A stretch of 64,000 bases of DNA from Prosapia bicincta (GCA_036971475.1 JBAIZL010000005.1:243880323-243944322), one strand, 5' to 3'. Numbered from the stretch's first letter, positions 40,877 to 61,510 are shown. Translations and numbers: made by a program. Notes: generated by a model from the letters alone, not told the origin.

Positions 40877-41601
40877 TTAACATAACCTTACAAGCTAAGC
40901 TCAAAGAATAGTTGGGTATTTCTATAGATTAATTTTTCTTTAAAATCTTGTTCATGTAAATGAAATTGTGTAAACTCTTACTTAGTATTTGAAACTGTTA
41001 CTTTTGTTATTTGGTTATAATGCGCCGGTTAAACACAGATTACTATTAGAAAACATTATACCCACGAATAAACCATCAAAAATAATGGACAACTGGTATT
41101 TTTAATACTCGTGTTAACTCATACAGTGGTTTATTGCACCTCCCATAAAATCTGCGTACATTGACAGGCACATCCTCTCTTACGTGCTACTATATTTTGT
41201 TGCCTTTGGCTAAGGCCTCGCTCCAAGGAATGTGGTTTCTTCTGATTGCCCGCACAATAAAGATATTGACTCAATGTTATTGGTATACTATCTGCCAGTG
41301 TTTGCTGAAGTGCCCAGTCGAAACATTACATACACCTACAATGTCTGCAGGTGTAGTTTAATCTACTCAGAACTGTACTGGAAGTAGAATAAAAAACTCA
41401 GAATCAAAAACTTATTGGGAGGTGGTTGTATTTCCGGGCGGAACTATCAACAAAGCTACTATATGCATGGTAATGTATAATGGGAAATATCCATCAAACA
41501 GCAGATCCTATACCTCGGTATTATTACACTTCGCTTGAAATTGATTGTATTGGCAAATATATTCTTCACCTAATATATCAATGGGATAATATTGCTATAA
41601 A
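40877..41601. other. Non-coding sequence
   Basis: No gene. The 66-codon frame at 41161-41361 has no recognisable domain. Confidence 0.5.
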
Positions 41602-41897
41602 AAGGTTTGAAACATCCCCAATACCACAAAAAAAAAACAAAAAAAAATCAAAAATAACAGATACTACAAGTTATTTAAGAAAAATCTTTTATATACATTT
41701 CGATGACCATGTCATCATCATCATAGGCCCTTATTACAATATTACATATAATTTTTGATTCGATGATACAAAATTACAATTGATGATGACATGGTCATCG
41801 AAATGTATTTAAGGGTTTAATCATAAGTAGCTTGTATTATAAGTTATTTTTGAATATTTTTTGTGGTATTGGATATGTTTCCAACCTTGTCATTGTA
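41602..41897. repeat. Palindrome with about 120-bp arms and a perfect 28-bp core
   Basis: The inner 28 bases at 41693-41720 (ATACATTTCGATGACCATG...) are perfectly inverted at 41781-41808. Similarity continues outward to GGTTTGAAACAT...CCAATACCAC on the left and GTGGTATTGGATATGTTTCC on the right. The right arm holds TTGATGA, a TGAC/GTCA hairpin, then CGAAATG: the hammerhead-like arrangement also seen at 58111 and 62713. Confidence 0.87.
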
Positions 41898-42035
41898 ATA
41901 TATTGTAACACTGTATTCTCAATATTGTATATAAATAGGATAAGTTTATTGTAATAATAACAACATAAAATCATGAGTTGTGGAATCTGGGGCGATCAAA
42001 AAAGATACGTATCAATTGAGTTTTATCTAAGTTAT

Positions 42036-42363
42036 GGGATTTTACAAAAGACGTCAATCATTTAATGTGTCTTATAGGTATGGGCTTTTACAAAAGATAT
42101 TTAAAAATTAAGTTGTTTCATGGAAGCGGCTTGTACAAAAGATGTCAATCATTTAAGGTGTCTTATTGGTATAGCCTTTTACAAACGACGTATAAAAAAA
42201 GATGTCTTATTGAATCGGGCTTATGCAAAAGATGTCAATCATTTAAGGTGTTTTATAGGTATGGGTTTTGACAAAAGATATTTACAAAGTAAGTTGTCTC
42301 ATAGAAGCGGACTCATTGAAAAGATGTCAATTATATAAGGTGTCTTATAGGTATAACCTTTTA
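42036..42363. repeat. 46-bp degenerate tandem repeat, about seven copies
   Basis: Units begin GGGNTTTTACAAAAGA at about 42038, 42084, 42130, 42175, 42219, 42264 and 42309. Two unit types are visible: one continuing TGTCAATCATTTAAGGTGTC, the other TATTTAAAAATTAAGTTG. The two short plus-strand open frames over it derive from the repeat. Confidence 0.82.
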
Positions 42364-44134
42364 TATTTTGGATAATAAATCCTGTCGATCGATCCGAGTG
42401 AAAACAAATTCACGAATCGTGAACCATTATTGGAAATATCTAACTTAAATGTCAACGTTGACTAAATTGAACAAATATGGAAACCTAAAACCATTATTAG
42501 AAATAAATTGCCTTCCTTAAAACCCTCAATTTTCAAACATCTTAAAGGAAAATACAGGAACCGTGTTAGTGGCTTAGAAACTCGTTTACCGTTCACCCTG
42601 GCTTACGCAACACCCATCACGTAGGCTGCATTACATTGAGCAAGCCATGTCCTTCCGTACGCGACACCGTCGTGACGTGTCAGAAACCTAATCAAAACAA
42701 AGCCAGAGCGTGCTTCGTCAGATGTAGCTCCAGATAACACATGACTACTCTAATGTCGTAATTGAAAGATCGTATCGACATTCAGTATCACGCTTAAATG
42801 AGGTCACATGATCGTTGTCTATCTTACTTAGTTTGGAATATTTATTGACAAAAAGTAAATAAATATAACCCAATCATTGTCAAGGTATTTACTATTTAGC
42901 TGTTAATGGTTACTATAAAAAGGTTTGACACAAAAATAATTTGACAGTTATGGAACAAGGCGAAGAAAGTGATAACTTGAATAAAGAGTATAGATAATAT
43001 AAATTGTAAATAGGATCTAATTAATGTAGATATTATAAAAGATTGTATGCAAAAAAATAATCCTTATTAGATATAAACAAAATACTGTATACAAATTATA
43101 TTTCATGAATTATTCGTTTTATTTTCAAAATTGGTATAAATATTCATAACTCATTATCAATATCTAGAAGATAATTATAGTGTAGTAAATGTATGTAAAT
43201 ATTAATAAACATATTAGTTACCAAAAATATTTAATAATCACATTTTAACACAACAGTAAGTAAACACCTGTTATACAATATAGCCTATAATTTAAAAATA
43301 ACTACTATATGACATCATAAGCTAAAACTTATTTAGGCTACATTTAAGGCCCACAAATCTCTGACAAAGTGAACTGAAGGAATTTTCGCAACTTAAAAAA
43401 GTCGTCGATTTCTAAATCATTAGAAATTTTCATTTTTTAAACATATGGTTTCTTAATATATATCTAAATTGGTATGTTTTTTAGCAACAATTTTGGATTA
43501 CTATTTCCTTAGAAGGTAGTTATGGGCCATTTAGCTAGATATTTTACTATGCAGCCCAAAAGGTTCGTCAGAGATTAATCTAGATTTGACCCCAATATCT
43601 CTAATGACAGGAGTTATCTTCATTTCAATTCGTGTCAGAAACGCCCAAAGAAGTTTATGCTTCAAATATGTGGAAAAAGGCCTTTTCATATTGTTATATT
43701 AATGATAACTATTAATGTATTTAATTATAAATTGTAGTCTAAGAGTGGTTTATGTAGTGATTATCAGTTTACTATCAAATAACTGTTCCACGACGCCAAA
43801 CCATTTCCAGCTCTTTTACACATAATGCTAATAACAATATCTCGAGGTATACACCGTTCCTCCTCGGACTCGTTTGTATATCTACAACAATGACATCCCA
43901 ACAATATAAAACGTGTAACCATATAAGCAGACGATGTTGCGATATCAGCACAGTCACCAGACATGATTCATATTAGGTTTCAAGACAATTAATACACTTC
44001 AGCCATGACTGAATTTTCAAGCGTGAAAGTTAAATACCAGCTATGATTTAAGTAATTAAATCGAGTAAAATCAACAATCATTCTTAGCTTAGTCTATCTA
44101 AACGTCTCTGACGCAAGAGTCTAAAAACCATGCA

Positions 44135-44135
<1 letters not shown>
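42364..44135. other. Non-coding sequence
   Basis: 42370-42800 is GC-richer and unassigned. Two overlapping minus-strand frames near 43760-43960 show no domain. The rest is AT-rich. Confidence 0.5.
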
Positions 44136-44572
<437 letters not shown>

Positions 44573-46403
44573 CGCACCTTATACTAGTATATATATTAAT
44601 ATGTAGGAGCAATGTATTAGGTTAGGATGGATAGGTTTCCTTTAAAATTATCTAAAAGTTAAACTTTCTAAACTTCGATGAAACGTTTTGTAAATAGTTG
44701 AATACTTCAGCTTTGTGACGTGAATAAAGTCCAGTTTACAGAATGACTCTCAGCTACGTTCAGTTTATCAATATTCTTCTGTCATTGTGCGAAAACATAG
44801 GCTATATCATTTTATCCGTAATGAATCATTTCCTGATTTTAGTGTCTCCTTCGGTGAAGTCGTTATTTTTACAAATGTAATATGACCTAGGAGAATAGTA
44901 AAGTAGAGAAAATAAATAAAACATACTTTAAGCTGTTTTGCTTGCCTTGCTAGATTCAGATTATCTTTTGCAAACTTAGCATATTTCATAAATAGTTTTT
45001 TGGTTGAGACTATTTAAATAAACTGTTCCGTCTTTAGAACCTATATTTTTGTAACGAATGTGAAGAGGGAATAAACGAAGTTGATTAGAATTTGATTTGT
45101 TTGTTGTTAATCAACATAAACATATTTCCTTATTTTAGAAATAATTAGATTCCTAATGTGATTATTTTTATAATTTAAAATTAACTGTTATAAGACCTAT
45201 GAATTAACTTATAACGTAATTTATTTTAATAGGCGGCGGCTTTAAATTCCTTGAGGATAACCGTTGTCCGAAACTATGCGCGGCATTTCCAAGCCACACT
45301 TCTAATTGTTCTTAGTAAAACTACTAACCCGGTCCTGTTTACACTGGGTCACAGTGTTTGAGTTCCCCGTGTCACTCGTTTTATAAACACGAAGATTTAT
45401 GAAACTATTAATGTTAAAACTGTGGTCAGACGAGGGGACGACAGGTTACCATATAATAAAATGCCAAGCTTTAACGCTTCGTCAAACAAAACTATTCGTT
45501 GGGGGCCACTGAAGACGGACGCTTTATTGATGTTTGCATGGTTAGTAAGAGACAGTTGGAGGAACTGAAAAATATCCATTCCAGGCCACCGTGAAGCATT
45601 TACAAGGATGAATAAAAGAATAATGAAAATATTTGTAAAATATTTTATGTATGGTAACATTTTCTAGTGGCTTTTTATTTAATTAAGAAATTAACATATT
45701 TTATAAAAGATAAATCTTGCGATAAGCATTTATCAAAAATAATTAGAATAAGTTTTCACAATTTATATACAAATATTATAAATAGAATGTTTACTTAGTT
45801 CCATAAAAAGAATAAAATATTATTTAAATCAATATTCATATAGTATATAAGTATAAGATATTCATGGATAGTTCCTTGGAAGACAAACTATGTCTATAGA
45901 GCAATGTCATACTCTTATTTTTACGACAAACAAATTATCAACATAAATAAAATAATATGATTTCTGCGGAAAAATTGCAATACAAGATTTCCCATTAACG
46001 TAACTTATTTTCGTGACTTTTTTTGGGCCTTATCAGTACACGGTCACGATTTATAAACATTCTGGGTATTTATTTAATTGATAATACTTGACCATTTATT
46101 ATTAAACATTTTCCATCTCAAATTTACATAAATAACACCTTTTAATTATAAGCTCATCTAATATTTGTTTACGAAATAATTCTGTAGAAATAACTCTGCC
46201 TTTAGACACTACGTAATACTTAATGTAGGTGATGCACTGTATTACAATACAGTTACACAATATCCAGTTAGGTTTGGTTATTACAAATAAATAAAACTTG
46301 GCAAGTGAAATCAACTATTAGCGAAGTTAAACCTGGGTATACTTAGATTCCATTTCCTTACATATGTCGATTAACATCAATAAAAATTATCGATGTTCTT
46401 ATA
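44573..46403. other. Non-coding sequence
   Basis: A GC-richer patch at 45230-45600 carries an 87-codon minus-strand frame (45397-45660) with a hydrophobic start (IFIILLFILV) but no known domain. I do not call it a gene. The rest is AT-rich. Confidence 0.45.
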
Positions 46404-47799
46404 ATCAAGTTGTCTATACAATCAAGTTGTCTATACAATCATGTTGTCTGTACAATCATGTTGTCTGTACAATCAAGTTGTCTATACAATCAAGTTGCCT
46501 ATACAATCATGTTGTCTGTACAATCAAGTTGTCTGTACAATCATGTTGTCTGTACAATCAAGTTGTCTATAAAATCAAGTTGTCTATACAATCAAGTTGA
46601 CTATACAATCATGTTGTCTGTACAATCAAGTTGTCTATACAATCAAGTTGTCTGTACAATCATGTTGTCTGTACAATCAAGTTATCTGTACAATCATGTT
46701 GTCTATACAATCATGTTGTCTGTACAATCATGTTGTCTGTACAATCAAGTTGTCTGTACAATCAAGTTGTCTATACAATCATGTTGTCTGTACAATCAAG
46801 TTGTCTATACAATCATGTTGTCTGTACAATCATGTTGTCTGTACAATCAAGTTATCTGTACAATCAAGTTGTCTATAAAATCAAGTTGTCTATACAATCA
46901 AGTTGACTATACAATCATGTTGTCTGTACAATCAAGTTGTCTATACAATCAAGTTGTCTATACAATCATGTTGTCTGTACAATCATGTTGTCTGTACAAT
47001 CAAGTTATCTGTACAATCATGTTGTCTATACAATCATGTTGTCTGTACAATCATGTTGTCTGTACAATCAAGTTGTCTGTACAATCAAGTCGTCTATACA
47101 ATCATGTTGTCTGTACAATCAAGTTGTCTATACAATCATGTTGTCTGTACAATCGTGTTGTCTGTACAATCAAGTTATCTGTACAATCAAGTTGTCTATA
47201 AAATCAAGTTGTCTATAAAATCAAGTTGTCTATACAATCAAGTTGATTATACAATCATGTTGTCTGTACAATCAAGTTGTCTATACAATCAAGTTGTCTA
47301 TACAATCATGTTGTCTGTACAATCATGTTGTCTGTACAATCAAGTTATCTGTACAATCATGTTGTCTATACAATCATGTTGTCTGTACAATCATGTTGTC
47401 TGTACAATCAAATTGTCTGTACAATCAAGTTGTCTATACAATCATGTTGTCTGTACAATCAAGTTGTCTATACAATCATGTTGTCTGTACAATCAAGTTG
47501 TCTATACAATCAAGTTGTCTATACAATCATGTTGTTTGTACAATCATGTTGTCTGTACAATCAAGTTATCTGTACAATCATGTTGTCTATACAATCATGT
47601 TGTCTGTACAATCATGTTGTCTGTACAATCAAGTTGTCTGTACAATCAAGTTGTCTGTACAATCAAGTTGTCTATACAATCATGTTGTCTGTACAATCAA
47701 GTTGTCTATACAATCAAGTTGTCTATACAATCATGTTGTCTGTACAATCATGTTGTCTGTACAATCAAGTTATCTGTACAATCATGTTGTCTGTATGAT
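46404..47799. repeat. 17-bp minisatellite, about 82 copies
   Basis: The unit ATCAAGTTGTCTATACA repeats with exact 17-bp spacing for about 1.4 kb. Nearly all variation is at two sites: AAG/ATG and TATACA/TGTACA. A marker variant (CTATAAAATCAAG) lies at 46568, 46874, 47197 and 47214; the spacings 306, 323 and 17 are 18, 19 and 1 units, showing higher-order duplication. The plus-strand unit has no stop codon and 17 is not divisible by 3, so all three frames stay open and read the same 17-residue cycle (SIQSSCLYNHVVCTIML). The open frames of up to 320 codons are therefore not evidence for a gene. Confidence 0.96.
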
Positions 47800-55528
<7,729 letters not shown>

Positions 55529-56494
55529 AGTGGTTCTAAACAAGTGGTCCGCGAACCCCTAGGGGTGAACGTGCATTGTCTTTAGGGTCCGTGAGATATC
55601 ACGGAGATTAAAATATTTTTATTTAACAAATTCACTGAAGGGGTAGTCTACACTCGGTTGAAAGTTTACATTTTGATCGGCAACCCTGACCATCTCCCAC
55701 AACCTAACGTGTGCTGCTACCTTTCTTTGCAGTCTAGATTCATACCGAAGTAATGCACTCTCTCGAGGAAGTATAATAAAAGGTTTTTGAGGTTAAAGGT
55801 GAGTTCAGGATTTTCCTCCTTGATACCAAGCATGAAGATTTTCTTGGTTTTGCTCCAACTGCTTACTTAGCTGATGTGTTTGAAGATTTGAGTTTTTTTA
55901 CCTAGGCTTACAAGGTAGCAATATAGTTATGTTCACAGCTGAAGAGAAAGTTAGTGCCATGGTTGAAAAATCTCAATTATAAGGGGGAATAAATTTTCTT
56001 TCACGAATTTCCCTAATTTGAAAGCCTTTTCGGAGTCTTATGTTGAAAACTTAATAGACCAAATAAAAACAAGCAGAACTGAGCACCTTCAAAGTTTAGC
56101 AACCATATTCAGGGAATGGTTTCCTGAGCCAGATCCTAATGAGAGTTGGATGAGAAATTCATTCTGCTTCAGAACGTTCTGCTGAAATAGAAAAGATCCA
56201 GAGTCTTTCAGAAAAAAAATGAACTTCTAGACCTAACCAGCACTGGTACATTAAAACATGTTATAGTGGCGAGAACATTGTATAATTTTGTCTGACTGTA
56301 AGTATAGACTACAAAACAATCACTGATAAATCAATGAAGGCATCACTACCTTTTCCAACACTATATGCTACATGAAAAATAAATATAGGAATCGGCTTCA
56401 TATACAGTATGATTTCAAAGTAAAAGTGCCAAGTATGAAACCTAACATTTGTGAATCCATTAACACAAGGGACAGATTTAACTCATCTCACTGA
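55529..56494 (+). pseudogene. hAT transposase fossil (ZBED5/Buster-like)
   Basis: TAGTGGTTCTAAACAAGTGG and TCCGCGAACCCCTAGGGG at 55529-55566 resemble the terminal repeat of hAT elements. Coding remnants follow in the right order: KVFEVKGEFRIFLLDTK (from 55780), AYLADVFEDLS, FTAEEKVSAMVEK, FPNLKAFSESYVENLIDQIK, HLQSLATIFREWFPEPDPNE, SWMRNSF, then ASLPFPTLYAT and NKYRNRLHIQYDFKVKVPSM, KPNICES, ending at 56494. SLPFPT...KYRNRL..DFKVK...P.I is the C-terminal dimerisation block of hAT transposases of the ZBED5/SCAND3 type. The zinc finger and catalytic N-terminal half are missing; multiple stops and frameshifts show a long-dead copy. The right terminal repeat was not found. Confidence 0.85.
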
Positions 56495-58005
56495 AATTAT
56501 GGCTAAGTTTTGAGTTATTGTAATTTCATTATACAATAACTGTGAACGAAACATGTTATTAACATTTTTATTATTATAATTTTGTTCAATAGTTTTTATC
56601 TGTTGATCGCAATTAAAACAAACTTGTGATGCTTATTCTCACTTCAATAACTCCTTTTCCCAAACAATTATTATAAATAAGTTTAATAAATTTCGTCAGC
56701 ACCTACAAACTTTAACATGTTAAAGGTCTTACTTTCTGTAAATTAATAATTTCTGTATTTTAAATAATAATAAAACACTTCTTGAATGTACTTGTATTAA
56801 ACATGTGGTAGCATCAAATTTAATTTTCACACACAAGAACAGTTTCCTCCTTAAAGTAAATTGGTAGCAAAACCATTTTCTAGCAATTTCTCGTAACTTC
56901 TACCCGCTTCAATTCTAAAAATGTTCTTGACTTTACCGCCGGTTGTGGATGTTGTGCCCGCTCAGATGTGAAATGATTGTCAAAGCCGTGCAATAATTCA
57001 AAGGGGAAGCACTGTCCGTTACACTATTTATATTAGAGGGAAGAATGAACCCCAGTGTTACCACTATAACCTTAATAATAACTCGAGATTTTAGTGGTAT
57101 AAAAGTGTTGAGTAAGGAAGCTGAACTTTAGAAAAATTGGATTACTACAGAATTATTTTCAAATTCTTATGATCTTTTAAGCAAACTCGATTATTTATAC
57201 ACTTTTAGGAGTTTTCAGTAAGAATCTATAAAACAAAGAATTATTGGAGATATTTTAAGTACATTTAAGCTTCGTCCTTCATTACTGAACATATGTTCAG
57301 TCACGTTTTGTAATATTGATCTTTTTGAAAGAAAAAGTTAAGATGAAGGATATATCTTTAAAAACATATCTAAGAAAGATCGTATGGAAAATAGTGGATA
57401 AAGTTATATTACATAGTCTGAAAATTATGAACAGTCAAGCTGACTGATTTGGAAAGTCGTTCAGGCTTTGACTTCTAAAATATAATTTCGATAGCTTAAT
57501 TTTAAGTAAAACAGGTAAAATGATTGCTACCATTCCGTTTTCAAAAAATTATAATTATTAGTAACTTCTGTAAACTTTTACCATAATTACAAATGAGTAC
57601 TTTCATACCATTAAGCCGTAACAAGGTTTCTTACGCCTTACTTGGTCTTACTTGAACATAAGCTATCCAATAAATTATTTTGGCTAGAATTATACTTCAA
57701 CCGCTTTATATTTATTTTATATTAAATTTGAAGTCTAAAAAAATATTTGGTACTATTGGGGATCGAACTCAAAACGTTTATATTGAATCAATTTCTACAT
57801 AAAATGTTTAAAGTGGTTTACTCTACCCATTTAAACAAACATATTTAAAATTAATTTTTGCAAATATTTTGTATATTTTTTCATTCCATATTCTTTTTGA
57901 TTTAATACCCGTTATAAGTACTTTTGTTGTTATAAATTATTGTTTCAATACATACGTATATTATTTTTATAGTAGTTGATTTATAGTAGTACTTGAAATT
58001 TTATA
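56495..58005. other. Non-coding sequence, weak SINE-like site
   Basis: The minus strand of about 57750-57835 reads AATGGGTAGAGTAAACCAC ... GAGTTCGATCCCCAATAG. GTTCGATCCCC is a good Pol III B box, but the A box is weak. No gene is seen. Confidence 0.35.
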
Positions 58006-58140
58006 CAGATGACCGGGAAGACATTACTTGAAATTTTACTGTATAAAATTTCATGTAATTTCTTCCCGGTCATCTGAGCTCAATTTATTTCCAGTATGTT
58101 TGTAACCTTTTGATGATGCTAACTGTGTTGGCGAAATGTA
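58006..58140. repeat. Palindrome followed by hammerhead-like PLE terminal motif
   Basis: Arms CAGATGACCGGGAAGACATT... (58006-58038) and ...TTCTTCCCGGTCATCTG (58043-58076) form a tight hairpin. Thirty-five bases on comes TTGATGATG, hairpin CTAAC/GTTGG and CGAAATG (58110-58138), then AAGGGTTTTTAAATATTTG, the same layout as the PLE termini at 38365 and 62713. Confidence 0.85.
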
Positions 58141-60650
58141 CATCAAGGGTTTTTAAATATTTGTAGTAAGGGTTATTGTTATTTATTTATTATAGTAGTA
58201 CTATTTAAGGTAGTTGTCAAGGGATTACAAAAAATACACATTAACCACCGTTATTTATTGAAAAAAATTGTAATATTTATGGATAAATTAAATTGAGGAC
58301 ACAACCCCTTCCCAATTTGCACTACCGTTAAAATCTCCCACTACCGTTAAAATCTCCCACTACCGTTAAAATCTGTCTTGTTGCAAAATACTAAAGCTGT
58401 GGCGAAGCTACACGTTACCGAAGCCGGGCGATTAGGACAGGTAACTGGGCGATTACATACCTCCCCCATGCAATGTTTGTCTTAATTATCCGTACAGAAA
58501 GCCGCTGATGACTTGTATTAAGCGCTAATGACGGTTTGAATCCATCAAATTGAGTTTGAAGGAGGCCGCCACTCGCCCTTAACAAAGGTCACTCAGAGGT
58601 TATTTACAAACCTACAATTAGAAAAACAACATAGTTAAACTAAGACTGATTCCGGGAAATAAATTTTGCCCACGCGGTTTCGAAAAAGGGAATAAATCAA
58701 CAATAAATGCTGTAATTTTTTTTTTAACTCACCATTTTATAAACTTTTGACACATTTCAAGACCAATAGGGTGTCTAGAGATATTTAATATCATGTGATA
58801 TGCAATGTTGAACTTTATTTTAAATAGGTTTCCAACCATCTGAACAGATATATAAAATAAGAATATTATTGTTAAAAAATTCACAGAAAGCCTAGTAAAT
58901 GGAATTGTGTACTTATTGTCAAGGCAAGTACACCAATATGTTCATTTTTCTTATAAACCCTCTATGGAAATATTGCAGAATAATGAAACTGCAGGGAATG
59001 TAAAATAATAACAAACTCAATATTGAAGAAAACACATCTAAAATGTACTTTTGGAGGTAAAGAGGAAAACGTACGATCAAGAAGAGAGAACATTAAATGG
59101 TAACACTATAATAAAGTTAACGAAAGTGTTAAAAAACGATTGGTTTTTTACAGTTGGGTCGTTGAATCGAAAAATATCAAACAAATAAACCTTTGGCTAA
59201 TTTCATCAGTAAATTACTAGAATCGTTTCTGTGTTGGAATAGAACCTAAATTACCATTACAAAAACGTGTTTAAACATGCGATCCTTGAAAATATAACAA
59301 TATACATTTTATAAACACCCTAGGGTCTTTAGGAAAGGATTAAACTTAATAAGTGGGGCACAATTATAATATGGAAAAGATTTAGAATGAAAGTTGTGAA
59401 ACGTTTTAATAAAATTATCGGAAGATTAACAATATCAAACCGCTAATCACTTTAATCAAGCTCCCAGATTTCTTAAGAAATATTAATTAATAAAAAGAAA
59501 CACAGAGGTTACATAATAAATTCAAAGAAAAAAATAATTTTTAAAAACGTTTTTCAATTAATATTTGTAATCATAAAAGTTTTGGGATAAAAAATTCAGT
59601 CTTGTACATCATATATAGTCAAAATAAACAAACCTCAGGTCGGTAATAACATATAGCTAAGTTTTAATTAATATAAAATGCCAGTAAAAAAACAAATAAG
59701 TCTAAATCGTGAGATATGAAGCAAATTAATACAGAAGAGCAAAAACTTCAAAAATGTGTATATCAATAAAAACCTACGAACAAATTTTATACACAAAATA
59801 AAATAAAATAAAGAAATATGAAAAAGACTAAAATATTAATAAATAAAAAAATTAAGTAGAGGAAGATAAAAACAATAGTATAAGTTTCATAAATTAGTGG
59901 CTAAAACGGAAACTATAAAACGACAATTAATTTCCTAGGCTTAATAAAATAAATGTAACGATATTCTACCGAGAGGGAAACTTAATATTGTAAAACATAT
60001 TTTACAGGAAAGAAAAATGTCCCAAATTCCAATGGTGGCTGCCATAAATAAATTGTTACGCCAGAATAAGGAAAATAGTTAATAAATATCTTTAAAGAGC
60101 ATCACATTCTCAAATCCTTTAGAAACACCGTTATAATTGACACAACAAGGAATTTTATTAACGTCTTGAAATGGCCTTCATCAAAAATATTTCTATGGCG
60201 ATCTGTTATTTGGCACCACTTGGACTTACGGAGTCATTACGGACGCCGATTAAATGAAGGATTATGGGAAATATGCAAACAAGACATTCTTCCCACGGTG
60301 ATGAGAGAGTCGTTAGCTGAAATATGTAAAATATTCAAATTTAGAAATACTGGTAAAGTAAGGTAGATGGCAAAACTACTAATTAAAAGAAATTTGGAGT
60401 GAACAAATATTTGGGCATTTCTTAATGAAAGCTTGTCGTTAATATCAAATGCTATAGCTTATTATATACGCTTATTTAAAATAACATGCATGTAACGCCT
60501 TATAATATAAATTGCAGTTTTTGTGCTATACATCTTGAGGTTTTTTTATATAAGTTAATTTTTTAACAAGATAAATTAATCTTGTTTAAAGTTGTATAAA
60601 CTTAAGTTGATTCTTAAGTTATAAGTTGATTCTTGGTACAAAATACCACT
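58141..60650. other. Non-coding sequence with a small 19-bp tandem repeat
   Basis: The unit ACTACCGTTAAAATCTCCC occurs three times at 58321-58376. 58380-58620 is GC-richer and unique-looking. 58690-60160 is AT-rich. The 66-codon frame at 60166-60366 matches nothing I recognise. Confidence 0.45.
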
Positions 60651-60807
60651 ACTTACTGATATTTTTCAGCAGACCCGTTTCGCGCCAGGTTAGTAAATTA
60701 TTCAATGCTGTGAGTCATGGACAAGGCCCCATCTTGTCCGCGACTCACAGCATTGATTAATGCACTGACCTGGCGCGAAACGGGTCTGCTGAAAAATATC
60801 AGTAAGT
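60651..60807. repeat. Palindrome, 66-bp arms, nearly closed
   Basis: ACTTACTGATATTTTTCAGC AGACCCGTTTCGCGCCAGG (60651 on) is inverted at 60765-60807, and GACTCACAGCATTGATTAA pairs with CTGTGAGTC. The centre is itself a hairpin (GGACAAG/CTTGTCC), so the whole 157 bases can fold. The right arm carries CTGACCTGGCGCGAAACG, similar to CTGACTGGCGCCGAAAC at 62250 next to (TA)n. Confidence 0.9.
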
Positions 60808-61129
60808 ATTGTTTGTTGCCAAGTGATACCAAAAAGTAGACATTTTTTATATTATAGTTGAGTCACGGTAATGTAATTGTTGTTTTTGGATATTTTTATT
60901 TATAAATATTATGAACGATATTATTAAAAGTTAAATATTTAGTGCAAAAAATATATAAATGACTAAATATATTATGTGGGTATATTTAGTGAATATTATT
61001 CGTATTGAATATCATTCCATGTAGGTATGGATTGTTGGAAATAAGCATTGCTATGTTTACTTTATTAATTCTCGCTCTACACATTTCTCATGAACGCTTT
61101 TTAAATCAACCTTTATTACGTCACGTTCC
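60808..61129. other. Spacer, possibly the 3' part of the RTE-like relic
   Basis: AT-rich with no independent feature. The minus-strand RTE-like reading may extend weakly into 61010-61129. A plus-strand 95-codon frame (61005-61292) is the antisense shadow of that relic. Confidence 0.35.
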
Positions 61130-61510
61130 TTTGATTGGTGTTGGGACTATGAGCCGAAGTCTCAGGTTTTTTCTTATTTTTCTACCCCCATTATATGTCC
61201 CAGGTATTCTAGTTTTCGTCTGTTCTAGTTGTTATTACTTCGCGGTATATCTTCATGGTTGCTATTATTGCTTCGTTTGTTATACATTATGACAATGACA
61301 TCTTTCACATCCTCTACATTTCAACATCTTCAATGGGGTTTTGATTTCTTTCTGATTTTAAGCACAAGTGTCCAAGCCTTAAAATAGCACGGAGAAAATA
61401 TATCCACGTAACATTTTCATTTTCAGATATAAATGTCCCAGAATCGTAAGACCATTTTTATTTTAATAAACGCTTGGCCAATTTTACTCTTGCTTTAATT
61501 TCTTCAGTTT
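61130..61510 (-). pseudogene. RTE-like LINE reverse transcriptase relic
   Basis: On the minus strand, across several frameshifts, the reading is EEIKARVKLAKRLL (about 61505), LRGYIFSV, FKAWTLVLK, ITNEAIIATMKIYREVITT, and RRKLEYLGHIMG near 61200. The order EIKxRIxxAK, CYVFSVLLYGxEAWTL, ITNEEVLxR, RKLEYLGHIMR is the C-terminal half of endonuclease-reverse transcriptases of RTE-type LINEs widespread in insects. The copy is heavily decayed, with many stops. RTE assignment rather than another LINE clade is inference. Confidence 0.68.

Noticed and set aside
46404..47799. CRISPR-like array
   Set aside because: Units are contiguous 17-mers without spacers, in a eukaryotic context with no cas genes.
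57750..57835. tRNA gene on the minus strand
   Set aside because: A good B box but no acceptor stem or proper A box; at best a decayed SINE head.
60166..60366. 66-codon frame as a small gene
   Set aside because: No domain, no codon bias, no supporting context in AT-rich sequence.
61005..61292. 95-codon plus-strand frame with hydrophobic residues
   Set aside because: The minus strand of the same stretch carries RTE-type reverse-transcriptase motifs; this is their antisense shadow.
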